DNA of 64,000 nucleotides from Mycolicibacterium sp. TY81 (GTDB taxonomy: Bacteria; Actinomycetota; Actinomycetes; Mycobacteriales; Mycobacteriaceae), in NCBI RefSeq assembly GCF_018326285.1, contig NZ_AP023362.1, forward strand, positions 4,216,001 to 4,280,000, read 5' to 3'. This document shows positions 37,132-45,765 of the stretch, piece after piece. Position numbers and translations under genes: made by a program. Within the stretch, counting starts at the first letter, position 1; each line of letters opens with the position of its first letter. The notes under the pieces are model-generated. The model was not told where the DNA came from, did no database searches, and was given only the letters and a program-made list of their open reading frames with translations.

Positions 37132-38611
37132 GAGCAATTGTCAATACCTGTGGATCGGGGTGTTTCAGGCGACCTCCGTTTCGGTGTGTTGATCGCCGTC
37201 TGACGGTGGTGTCGGTGGGGTGATGTCGGTGGGCCGTTCGAGCAGTTTGCCTTTGTGGAAGACCGCTCCGGCGCGGACGAGGGCGACCAGATGTGGGGCG
37301 TTGACGGCCCGCCAGCGGGCTTGGGCGGCGTCGATCAGCTTGTAGGCCATGGCCAATCCAGCGGCCCGCGATCCCGGACCCTTGGTGACCTTCGTTCTCA
37401 AACGCACTGTGGCGAAGGTGGATTCGATCGGATTCGTGGTACGCAGATGGATCCAGTGCTCGGCGGGGTAGTGGTAGAACTCCAGCAGGACATCGAGGTC
37501 GTCGACGATCTTGGCGACCACTTTCGGGTACTTCGCGCCGAAGGCAACCGCGAAGGCCTTGACCGCGACCTGAGCTTTGTCGATGTCTTCGGCGTTGTAG
37601 ATGTCCTTGATGGCCGCCAGCGCGGCCGGATGCGCTGACTTCGGCAGCCCGGCCAGGACGTTGGCCTGCTTGTGGAACCAGCAGCGCTGCTCCTTGGTCG
37701 ACGGGAATACCTCCCGCACCGCCTTCCAGAACCCGAGCGCGCCATCGCCGACGGCCAGCACTGGGGCGGTCATGCCGCGGCGTTTGCAGTCGCGCAGCAG
37801 ATCCGCCCACGACTCGCATGACTCCCGATAGCCGTCGGTGATCGCCACGAGCTCTTTGCGGCCGTCAGCGCGCACGCCGAGCATCACCAGCAGGCACAGC
37901 TTCTCCTGGTCCAGGCGGACCTTGAGGTGAATGCCGTCGACCCACAGGTAGACGTAGTCGCTGCCGGACAGGTCCCGGGCAGCGAACGTACGGGCTTCGT
38001 CTTGCCACTGCGCGGTCAGACGGGTGATCGTGGTGGCCGACAACCCGGCACCCGAGCCGAGGAACTGCTCGAGTGCGGGCCCGAAGTCGCTGGTCGATAG
38101 GCCGTGCAGATACAGCAGCGGCAGCACCTCACTCATCTGCGGGGACTTGCGTGCCCAGGCGGCAGGATCGCCGAGGAAAACCGCTGCCGCTCACCAGAAT
38201 CGGGGTCGACACGGCGATCGTTGACCCGCGGCGCCTTCACCTGCACGGCACCGGCCGCGGTCAACACCTCACGCGGCTGGTGATAGCCGTTGCGGACCAC
38301 CAGTCGGTGACCGTTCTCGTCGAGCTGATCAGCGAATGCGGCGACGTACGCGGCGACCTCGGCCTGCAGTGCAGCGGCCAACATCTGCCGGGCTCCGTCG
38401 CGGACGATCTCGTCCAACAACGACCGGCGGCCTCGCCGCCGTTGGCCTCCTCGGCATCGTGAACTACGGTGAGCATGGGCGTACCTTCCCAACCAGCGCG
38501 CCAACGCCGGTCTTGATCGAATACCTGATTCCGTGATGATCATCCTCGGGAAGGTGCGCCCACTTTCAGGCCGCCTCCTCGGGCCTCATCCACAGGTATT
38601 GATCATTGCTC
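37132..38611. mobile_element. IS256-family insertion sequence, left copy
   Basis: This is a 1,480-base element whose ends are inverted repeats: GAGCAATTGTCAATACCTGT at the left and the complement of GAGCAATGATCAATACCTGT at the right. It carries one transposase gene on the minus strand. It is joined head to tail to a second, diverged element with only one base (38612) between the two ends and no target duplication at that junction. Confidence 0.92.
37165..38476 (-). pseudogene. IS256-family transposase with two frameshifts (left IS)
   Basis: The product starts MLTVVHDAEEANGGEAAG (ATG 38476), shifts frame near 38421-38432 into SLLDEIVRDGARQMLAAAL...RQRFSSAILP, then shifts again near 38158-38164 into WARKSPQMSEVLPLLYLHGLSTSDFGPALEQFLGSG and runs intact to 37165. 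DDE residues of the family are seen in YLWVDGIHLKVRL, AVGDGALGFWKAVREVFP and RTTNPIESTFATVRLRT. Each shift looks like one lost base in a G/C run. The C-terminal 323-residue frame contains all three catalytic acids but lacks the DNA-binding start. Confidence 0.88.
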
Positions 38612-38612
38612 G

Positions 38613-40095
38613 GAGGAATTGTCAATACCTGTGGATCGGCTTGTTTCAGGCGACCTCCGTTCCAGTTGATTCGGTCGGTGCCGAGTCCGCCGACGGGGTG
38701 ATGTCGGTGGGTCGCTCGAGCAGTTTGCCTTTGTGGAAGATCGCGCCGGCCCGGACCAGAGCGACCAGGTGCGGTGCGTTGACGGCTCGCCAGCGGGCTT
38801 GCGCGGCGTCGATCAGCTTGTAAGCCATGGCCATTCCGGCGACGCGTGAACCCGGCCCCTTGGTCACCTTGGTCCTCAAACGTACCGTGGCAAACGTTGA
38901 TTCGATCGGGTTGGTAGTGCGCAGATGGACCCAGTGCTCGGCCGGGTACTTATAGAACTCCAGCAGCACATCGGCGTCATCGACGATCTTGGCGACCGCC
39001 TTGGGGTACTTGGCGCCGTAGTCCACCTCGAACGCCTTGATCGCCACCTGCGCGTGGTCGATATCCTCGGCGTTGTAGATCTCCCCGCATCGCCGCGATC
39101 GCCCCCGGATGAGCCGACTTTGGCAGGCAGGCAAGAACATTGGCCTGCTTGTGAAACCAGCACCGCTGCTCGCCGGTGGCCGGGAACACCTCACGCACGG
39201 CCTTCCAGAACCCCAGGGCCCCATCGCCGACGGCCAGCACCGGTGCGGTCATCCCGCGACGTCGGCACGACCGCAACAGATCAGCCCACGACTCGGCCGA
39301 CTCCCGGTACCCGTCGGTGAGCGCGACCAGCTCCTTGCGGCCGTCAGCGCGCACACCGATCATCACCAGCAAACAGAGCTTCTCCTGCTCCAGGCGCACC
39401 TTGAGATGGATGCCGTCGACCCACAGGTAGACGTAGTCGGTGCCCGACAGATCACGGGCCTCGAAGGCCTTGGCCTCGTCCTGCCACTGCGTGGTGAGTC
39501 GGGTGATCGTCGTGGCCGACAAGCCGGCACCCGAGCCCAGGAACTGCTCCAACGCCGGACCGAAATCACTGGTCGACAAGCCATGCAGATACAGCAACGG
39601 CAACACCTCGGTCATCTGCGGCGACTTGCGCACCCACGCCCGGCAGGATCGCCGAGGAAAACCGTTGCCGCTCACCAGTGTCCGGGTCAACACGTTTGTC
39701 ATTGACCCGCGGCGCGGTCACACTCACCGCGCCCGCCGCGGTGAGCACCTCGCGCTCGCGGTGATAGCCATTGCGCACCACCAGCCGGTGCCCGTTCTCA
39801 TCAAGCTCACCGGCATGAGCCTCGATGTAGGCGGCGACCTCAGCCCGCAACGCTGCGGCCAGCATCTGGCGGGCACCGTCGCGGACAATCTCATCGAGCA
39901 ACGACCGCGACGAGCCAGCATCCTCGTTGGATGAATCCGCATCGTGAACTACCGTGAGCATGGGCGTACCTTCCCGAACCAGCGCGCCAACGCCGGCTCT
40001 TGATCAGACCTTCGACATTCAGATCATCCTCGGGAAGGTGCGCCCTTTCCTACGCCGCCTCGCCGAGGCTCATCCACAGGTTCTGATCATTGCTC
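38613..40095. mobile_element. IS256-family insertion sequence, right copy
   Basis: This is a 1,483-base element with ends GAGGAATTGTCAATACCTGT (left; one base different from the other copy) and the complement of GAGCAATGATCAGAACCTGT (right). It lies in the same orientation as the left copy but differs from it throughout at many silent positions and in the C-terminal tail of its transposase, so it is a related element rather than a recent duplicate. Confidence 0.92.
38646..39961 (-). pseudogene. IS256-family transposase with two frameshifts (right IS)
   Basis: The reading frame starts MLTVVHDADSSNEDAGSSRS (ATG 39961) and runs through RQRFSSAILP, then needs a shift near 39636-39644 to continue AWVRKSPQMTEVLPLLYLHG, and another near 39082-39087 (a run of four G) to continue EIYNAEDIDHAQVAIKAFEV to the end. 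Both shifts look like one extra G. Catalytic segments VDGIHLKVRL, VGDGALGFW and NPIESTFATV are all present. If the bases are correct, no full-length transposase can be made. Confidence 0.88.
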
Positions 40096-40104
40096 GACGA
40101 ACCG
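40096..40104. repeat. Right target-site duplication of the IS unit
   Basis: GACGAACCG follows the right IS end directly and matches 37123-37131. Read on the minus strand it encodes the end of RFV in mam4A, continuing correctly to DTAKQ across the insertion. Confidence 0.93.
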
Positions 40105-40439
40105 CTGATCACGGTCCTGCGTCGCCTCGATCTGCCCGTTGCCGTGCCAGAGGAACCAGGTGCCGCTCGCCAGTGCCGCCACGAGCACGGCGACGACCGC
40201 CAGGCCGATGGTCATGACCAGCGACCGGTGCGGTTGCCGTCGCGGTGCCTGGATCGCGGGCCGCGCCTTGGTGGTCACCGATTCGGTTGATGATGTCTTG
40301 CTCGCGGTCGACGGAATCGCCACGTCGAGCACTGTTGCCTCTGCTGAACCGGCGGTGCCGGCGGGCCGTGAGGCCCGCCGCCGCGCGCGGCTCACCGGCG
40401 GCTTCGACGTCTCGTCCGTCGCAGCCGGTTCGTCACTCA

Positions 40440-42098
40440 TTAAACCTGCCTTGGATCCTTCATCAGGTCGACCCAGGACTCGCCTGCGTCGCCGTTACTC
40501 GAGCCGGCGTTGAACACTCCCGTACCGCCGGCAGGGTCAGCGAAGACCCCGGTATTCGCATCGTACGTCGTGCTCTGCGGCCCCTTCGGCCCGCTTGCCT
40601 GCGGCTGGCCCTCGGGGCCGGGCGCCGGCGGGTTGTTGATCGCGTACGGCGGAGTCACCTGATCCGGCGGCGCGAAGAACGGCCAGGGCAGCGGCTGCGG
40701 ACCCGGATCGCTCGGCGGGTACGGCAGCGGGAACGGCGCGTTGGGCGCAGGTCCCGGCCCGGCGGGCACCCCCGGCGGCAATTGCACCGACGGCGGGCCC
40801 GGGTCGTAGTCGGCGCCCGGCGGGATCATCGGGAACCGGTTCGGCGGGGTGATGTTCCGCGGGTCGTTGATCGGGGTGTCGTACGGCACTGGCGGACCGC
40901 GCCACGGGTTGCTGCCGAGCGGCACGTAACCACGCGGGTCACGGCAGATCTGCACCGTGGGGGCGCGCTTGCCCGGGTACTCCATGCACGGGTAGTTGCG
41001 GGCACCGCGGACGGTGCTCGGATCGCTCTGCGCGGTCTTGCAGTAGAGGTCCTTCGGCAGGTCGCGCACGGTGGTGTCGGCCGGTGTGCGGTTCTCCGGC
41101 GCCGGGATGAAACCCGTCATGCACGGCGGCTGGCCCAGGCTGATCTTGAAGTCCAGCTTGCCGCCTTCGTCGATGGGCAACTGGCCGGCGTCGGTCAGCA
41201 GCGCCGCGATGAGCGCCGGGAAGATCACCAGGGCCTGCTCGATCGACTTGTGATAGATCACGCCGATGCGGCCGAAGTTGGCGAGGTTGGCCGCCAGCAC
41301 CGGGAACGTCGGGCGGATGCCGTCGAACGTCTCGTTGACGGTGTCGACGGCGCCCGGGACGGTCTTGAGCACCGACCGAATCTGCGGATCGGCCTGGGCG
41401 GCTTCACCGGTCAGCGTCGCGAGGCTGCTGGCCATGGTCTTGAGATCAGCACCGGCGCGGATCTGCGCCTTCAGCAGCGGGCCGGCCTGATCGAGCAGCT
41501 TGTTGATCTCGTTGGTATTGGCGTTGGCCTCGTCCACCAGCAGTCGCGACGACTGGATCATCCGCGACAGTTCCGGACCCGATCCGTTGAACGCCTTGAA
41601 CGACTCGCGCAACAGGTCCTGCAGGCGGGTGTTGCTGATGCTGCTCACCAGACTCTGGGCCTGGTTGAGCAGGTCGACGATGTCCTGACCGACCGCGGTC
41701 CGGTCGACGCCGATGGTGGCGCCGCCCTTGAGCATGTTCTTCGAGGCGCCGGCGGGCGGCACCAGGTCGATGTACTGCTCACCGATCGCGGACACGCTCT
41801 TGACCGTGGCGGTGACGTTGTCCGGCACCGGGGTGTCGGTGTTGAGCCGCATCCGGGCCGTCACGCCGTTGTCGGTCAGGCCGACGTTCGTCACGCGGCC
41901 GACCGTCACGCCGCGGTAGGTGACGTTGGCGTTCTGGTAGATGCCGCCACCGACGACGAACTTGGCGTCCACGTTGTAGACACCGAGACCGACAGCGGCC
42001 GGCAGGTGCAGGTACGACGTCGTGATCAGCGCGAGGCAGATGACGGTGACGACACCGAAGATCGCCAGCTGGAAACGCGCAAGACGGGTCAACAACAT
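40440..42098 (-). CDS. mce4F: Mce4F, sterol-import Mce protein
   Basis: This 552-residue Mce protein has an N-terminal membrane helix (FQLAIFGVVTVICLALITTSYLHL), the MCE/MlaD domain (about residues 37-115, GGIYQNANVTYRGVTVGRVTNVGLTDNGVTARMRL), a long helical region (SSISNTRLQDLLRESFKAFNGSGPELSRMIQSS) and a Pro-rich tail from about residue 400. The six Mce4 proteins assemble into a tunnel across the periplasm for cholesterol and other sterols, fed to the YrbE4A/B permease and driven by MceG, encoded elsewhere. It overlaps mce4E and mam4A by one base each (TAATG). Confidence 0.93.
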   Translation of the reverse strand: MLLTRLARFQLAIFGVVTVICLALITTSYLHLPAAVGLGVYNVDAKFVVGGGIYQNANVTYRGVTVGRVTNVGLTDNGVTARMRLNTDTPVPDNVTATVKSVSAIGEQYIDLVPPAGASKNMLKGGATIGVDRTAVGQDIVDLLNQAQSLVSSISNTRLQDLLRESFKAFNGSGPELSRMIQSSRLLVDEANANTNEINKLLDQAGPLLKAQIRAGADLKTMASSLATLTGEAAQADPQIRSVLKTVPGAVDTVNETFDGIRPTFPVLAANLANFGRIGVIYHKSIEQALVIFPALIAALLTDAGQLPIDEGGKLDFKISLGQPPCMTGFIPAPENRTPADTTVRDLPKDLYCKTAQSDPSTVRGARNYPCMEYPGKRAPTVQICRDPRGYVPLGSNPWRGPPVPYDTPINDPRNITPPNRFPMIPPGADYDPGPPSVQLPPGVPAGPGPAPNAPFPLPYPPSDPGPQPLPWPFFAPPDQVTPPYAINNPPAPGPEGQPQASGPKGPQSTTYDANTGVFADPAGGTGVFNAGSSNGDAGESWVDLMKDPRQV

Positions 42099-43294
42099 TA
42101 CGGCTTCACCCCTCCGTGTTGCGTCGCTGTGCCTGCTGGAATCTGGAACGGATCGGCGGCCTGTCCGGACAGGTTCGCCAGCGCACCCAACAGGAAGTCC
42201 GGCGGGTTGACGATCTCGTCCAGGTGCCGCATGTTCGGGTCGAAGGCCCCCGATGTGGTGAACACCGTCTCACCGAGACGACGCAGCGTCAGGTCGAACG
42301 TCACGTACACGTTCAGGTAGTCGCCACGCACCGCGTTGCGGAAGTACTTGCTGGAGAACGGGAACGTCGGCAACAGGTCCAGGTCGTGGATGAACTCGTC
42401 GGCGTTGTCGTTGAACGCCTTGATCACCGGGAAGATGTCCTTGAAGTCCGCCGCGAAGTCATCCTTCGTCGCGGTCATCACCTTCGCGCCGACCACCGCG
42501 AGCTTCCGCAGTGCGGTGAACGCATCCACGATGTTCTTGCGGTTGTCGTTGAGGACCTTGATCGCACCCGGCAGCGTGTCCAGCGTGCGGCCAAGGCTGT
42601 CCTTGCTCTTGGCCAGGATCGAGGCGAAGCGGTTCAGCCCGTCCATGGCCCCGATGATGTCGGTGGTCTGCTTGTCCAGGGACTGGGTGAGCTCGGCCAA
42701 CCGCGGGATGAAGTCCACGAACTGCCCGGCCCGCCCGGCGACCGCGGCGTAGGCCTCGTCGGTGATGTCCTGCAGCGCACCGAGATTGCCCTTGTTCACC
42801 ACCAGCCCCAGCGACGACAGCACCTCTTCGGTGGTCGGGTAGCGGCCGGTGTGCGAAAGCGGAATCTCCGCGCCCGGCTTGAGCCGGCCCTGCGGAGCCT
42901 CGTCGACGGGGTCGGACAGCTGCACGTGCTGCGAACCCAGCAGCGAGGTCTGGGCGACCTTCGCCCTGGCGTTCGCCGGCAGCTTGACGTCACCGTTGAG
43001 GGACAGCTTCACCGCGGCGTAGAACGTGCCGTCGGGGCGCTGCACGGCGTCGACTCCTGACACGCTGCCGACGGTGACGTCGTGGACCATCACCGGCGAG
43101 TTCTGCGGCAACGTCGCGACGTCGGGCAGCTGCACGGTGATGGTGTACGAACCGGCGCCGTGGCCCTGCGTACCCGGCATGTCCAGCGAGTTCAGGCCAC
43201 CGAACTGGCAACCGGCGAGCACCACGGCACTCGATCCGAGTGCGAGGACCCTGGTCGCCCTGCGCGTGGTGCGTGCTTTCACCACCGTCTTCAT
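42098..43294 (-). CDS. mce4E: Mce4E lipoprotein (LprN-like)
   Basis: This 398-residue Mce lipoprotein has a lipobox at the end of its signal peptide (ALGSSAVVLAGCQFGG), so it is anchored by lipid rather than a helix. The MCE domain follows (SYTITVQLPDVATLPQNSPVMVHDVTVGSVSGVDAVQRPDGTFYAAVKL), then the helical stem (SLGLVVNKGNLGALQDITDEAYAAVAGRAGQFVDFIPRLAELTQSL). ATG 43294 overlaps the expected mce4D stop (TGATGA), with GGAGGG as ribosome-binding site. In this sequence the mce4D frame reads straight into it because of an upstream frameshift. Confidence 0.92.
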   Translation of the reverse strand: MKTVVKARTTRRATRVLALGSSAVVLAGCQFGGLNSLDMPGTQGHGAGSYTITVQLPDVATLPQNSPVMVHDVTVGSVSGVDAVQRPDGTFYAAVKLSLNGDVKLPANARAKVAQTSLLGSQHVQLSDPVDEAPQGRLKPGAEIPLSHTGRYPTTEEVLSSLGLVVNKGNLGALQDITDEAYAAVAGRAGQFVDFIPRLAELTQSLDKQTTDIIGAMDGLNRFASILAKSKDSLGRTLDTLPGAIKVLNDNRKNIVDAFTALRKLAVVGAKVMTATKDDFAADFKDIFPVIKAFNDNADEFIHDLDLLPTFPFSSKYFRNAVRGDYLNVYVTFDLTLRRLGETVFTTSGAFDPNMRHLDEIVNPPDFLLGALANLSGQAADPFQIPAGTATQHGGVKP

Positions 43295-44713
43295 CAGTTC
43301 CCTCCAGCTTCGGCGGGCAGCGGCGCACCCACGGGCGCTGCGGGCGCCGGGGCGGGTCCGGGCAGCGGGCCGGAACCGTTCAGCGGCGTCGAGCCCGGTC
43401 CCATCGGCGGCGTCGGCCGGCGAAATCTGGCCCGGAATCGCCGGCGGCGGCAGGATCAGGTCGCTGAGCGTCCCGTCCGGCTGAACCTTCGGCGGCACCA
43501 CGCCAGGTGCGGGATTCCACTGCAGGTACGGCACCGGGGTCTGCGCCTTGGCCTTGGTCTGCGGGGTGTCGTAGATGACCTGACCCTTGTACGCCGTGAT
43601 GCTGTTGATCGGGTGGAACAGCACGGGCGGGTAGTTCATCGCGATCCGACGCAGCACGGGGGCCATGCGCTGACGGCAGATCTCCGAGCGCTTGTAGTTG
43701 TCCGGGGTGGCGCCGACGTCGAAGGTACCGCCGCACAGGAACTGCACCGGGTTGGAGAAGTTCGGCAGTGACAGCAGACCGTCCAGGGAGCCCTGCGCCG
43801 GGTTGTAGATGTTGTAGAAGTTGGCCAGACCGTTCGGCGTCACGTGCAGAACCTGCTCGATGTTGTCGCTGTTGTCGGTCAGCACCTGGGTGAACTCGGC
43901 CAGCTTGCCGACCTGGTCGATCAGGGCCTTGTTGTTGTCCTTCAGCAGGCCCTTGACGTCACCGAGCGCCTGGTTGAGGGCACCGAGGGTCTGGTCCAGA
44001 CCGGCCGAGCTCTCCGCCAGCACCTGCGAGACCGATGCGACGTGATCGGTGAACTGCACGATCTGCTCGTTGCTGTTCGACAGCGCGTTCACCAGAATCT
44101 GCAGGTTCTTGATGGTGCCGAACAGGTCGCCGCGTGAATCACCAAGGCGGCCGGCGGTTTGCGACAGTTCGCGCAACGCGCTACGGAACGAGTCCCCCTT
44201 GCCGTCGAGGGTGTCCGCGGCCTGGTTGATGAACGCACCGAGCGGGCCCTGCGGCGCCCCGTCCTGCGGACCGAGCTGCGCGCTGAGCTGGGTCAGCTGC
44301 TTCTTGACGTCGTCCCACTCGACCGGAACACCGGTCCGGCTCAGCGGCACCTCGGCGCCGCCCGCCAGCGCCGCACCACCGTTGTAGGCCGGGGTGAACT
44401 GCACGAACCGGGCGGCCACCAGGTTCGGCGAGATGATGATCGCCCGGGCATCGGCCGGGATCTTCACGCCGTCCTGCACAGTCATGGAGACCTTGACCGA
44501 ATTGGGTTGCGGCTCAACCGAATCGATGGTGCCGACCGGTACCCCGACCACCCGCACCTCGTCGCCGGCGTACAGGCCGACGGCATTGGTGAAGTAGGCC
44601 ACGACCTTGTGGCCGCCACGCGACGGCCACAGCAGGTAGGCGCCGGCGACCAGCGCCACCACCACGGCTACGACCGCAAGGATCGCGCCCCGCGACTTCA
44701 TGTTCTTCATCAT
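43294..44713 (-). CDS. mce4D: Mce4D, with an apparent frameshift near the C-terminus
   Basis: This Mce protein has an N-terminal helix (GAILAVVAVVVALVAGAYLLW), the MCE domain (HKVVAYFTNAVGLYAGDEVRVVGVPVGTIDSVEPQPNSVKVSMTV) and the helical stem (LSQTAGRLGDSRGDLFGTIKNLQILVNALSNSNEQIVQF). Up to IPGQISPA the frame is normal. Near 43405-43421 the expected Pro-rich tail (TPPMGPGSTPLNGSG...AEAGGN, stop at 43294-43296) is found one base out of frame, and the written frame instead enters Arg-rich sequence and joins mce4E. The shift lies in a G/C run. ATG 44713 overlaps the mce4C stop (ATGA). Confidence 0.88.
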
Positions 44714-45765
44714 GGCGACTTCGGCCTCACGACGATCCGTTCAGAGATGTAGCCCTTCAGCATGTCGCCGAGGCTGGCAGGCAGCTTGCCCGGCTGGAAG
44801 TACGTGTCGAGCAACACTTCCGACATCGTCGCCGGCGGCAGACCGTACAGGTTGATGTTGAAGCCCGGGCCGTTACCGACCACCTCACCCAGCGCGGTGG
44901 CGTAACCCGGCAACCGCTTGAGCGCCTCGCTGATGTGCTCCTTGCGCTTCAGCAGTTCGTCCAGCACCAGGTTCAGCTGCTTGAGGGCCGGACCGAACTC
45001 CCGCTTGTTGTCGGCGACGAACCCGGAAAGCTGTTGCGAGACACCACGGATACCGGAGATCAGCGTGCTCAGGGACTGGCGCCGTTCATCCAGTGCGGCG
45101 AACAGCTGATTGCCGTCGATCACCAGCTTGTTCACCTGGTCGGCGCGCTGCGCCAACGTGTCCGACACCTTCTTGGCGTGGCCCAGAAGTTGTTCGAGCG
45201 CCTGGTCGCGCTTGTTGAGGCTCCGCGACAGGGAAGCCACCCCGTCGAGCGCGCCACGAAGTTGCGGCGTCGCGTCGTGCAACGTGTCGGTCAGCACCTT
45301 GAGCGCCTGCTCCATCTGCGGCTTGTCCAGCTCACTGGTGTTCTGCCCGAGATCCTGCAGTGCGGTGTTGATCGTGTACGGAGTCGTGGTGCGGCCCAAC
45401 GGGATAACCGTCGATTCTTTCGTACCCTTCGGGGTCACCCAGAGAGACTTCTGACCCAGCACCGTGTCGGTCTTGATCGACACCAGCGACTGGTCGCCGA
45501 CCCGGATCTGGCGGTCGACGGTGAAGTTCACCTTCGCGGCCGTACCGGCGAGCTCCACGGTGCCCACCTTGCCGACCTTGATGCCCGAGACCCGGACGTC
45601 GCTGCCCGGCGTGATGCCACCGGCATCACTGAAGAACGCCGAGTAGTTCTTGCCCTGCGGATAGAACGGCAGTCCGGTGTACCCGAACGAGATCAGTACG
45701 AGGCACGTCACGATGAAGACGCCGAGTATGCCGGTGCGGACCGGATCCTTTTCCGGCTTAGCCAT
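44710..45765 (-). CDS. mce4C: Mce4C, sterol-import Mce protein
   Basis: This 351-residue Mce protein starts MAKPEKDPVRTGILGVFIVTCLVLISFGYTG (anchor helix), followed by the MCE domain (KNYSAFFSDAGGITPGSDVRVSGIKVGKVGTVELAGTAAKVNFTV) and the helical stem (QDLGQNTSELDKPQMEQALKVLTDTLHDATPQL). ATG 45765 gives an eight-base overlap with mce4B and the usual N-terminus; the longer frame from 45804 is less likely. It ends YISERIVVRPKSP. Confidence 0.93.
   Translation of the reverse strand: MAKPEKDPVRTGILGVFIVTCLVLISFGYTGLPFYPQGKNYSAFFSDAGGITPGSDVRVSGIKVGKVGTVELAGTAAKVNFTVDRQIRVGDQSLVSIKTDTVLGQKSLWVTPKGTKESTVIPLGRTTTPYTINTALQDLGQNTSELDKPQMEQALKVLTDTLHDATPQLRGALDGVASLSRSLNKRDQALEQLLGHAKKVSDTLAQRADQVNKLVIDGNQLFAALDERRQSLSTLISGIRGVSQQLSGFVADNKREFGPALKQLNLVLDELLKRKEHISEALKRLPGYATALGEVVGNGPGFNINLYGLPPATMSEVLLDTYFQPGKLPASLGDMLKGYISERIVVRPKSP

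Larger units (their letters stand above)
36742..40440 (-). pseudogene. mam4A: Mce4-associated protein Mam4A, disrupted by a tandem IS unit
   Basis: The 5' part (40440 down to 40096) encodes MSDEPAATDETSK..., a basic Ala/Ser-rich tail, one membrane helix (SLVMTIGLAVVAVLVAALASGTWFLW) and the start of the outer domain, ending QDRDQRFV. The 3' part (37131 down to 36742) continues FVDTAKQTVVNMFSYTQNTVD... to the normal end, where the stop overlaps mam4B. Joining the parts through the 9-bp repeat restores one frame of about 245 residues, so the gene was intact before insertion. The ATG overlaps the mce4F stop (TAATG). A truncated product could still reach the membrane. Confidence 0.93.

Noticed and set aside
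38158..39644. Programmed ribosomal frameshifting in the IS256-type transposases
   Set aside because: The two copies need shifts in opposite directions at the same place, each also has a second shift elsewhere, and no slippery heptamer is visible.
37132..40095. A composite transposon carrying passenger genes
   Set aside because: Only one base lies between the two IS elements; there is no passenger DNA.
40245..42320. A 691-codon plus-strand open frame opposite mce4F
   Set aside because: It is antisense to Mce4F and has shadow composition with no family motif.
42098..44713. A genuine Mce4D-Mce4E fusion protein
   Set aside because: The proper Mce4D tail and stop lie one base out of frame and Mce4E keeps its own start, ribosome-binding site and lipobox, so a frameshift or sequence error is more likely than an evolved fusion.
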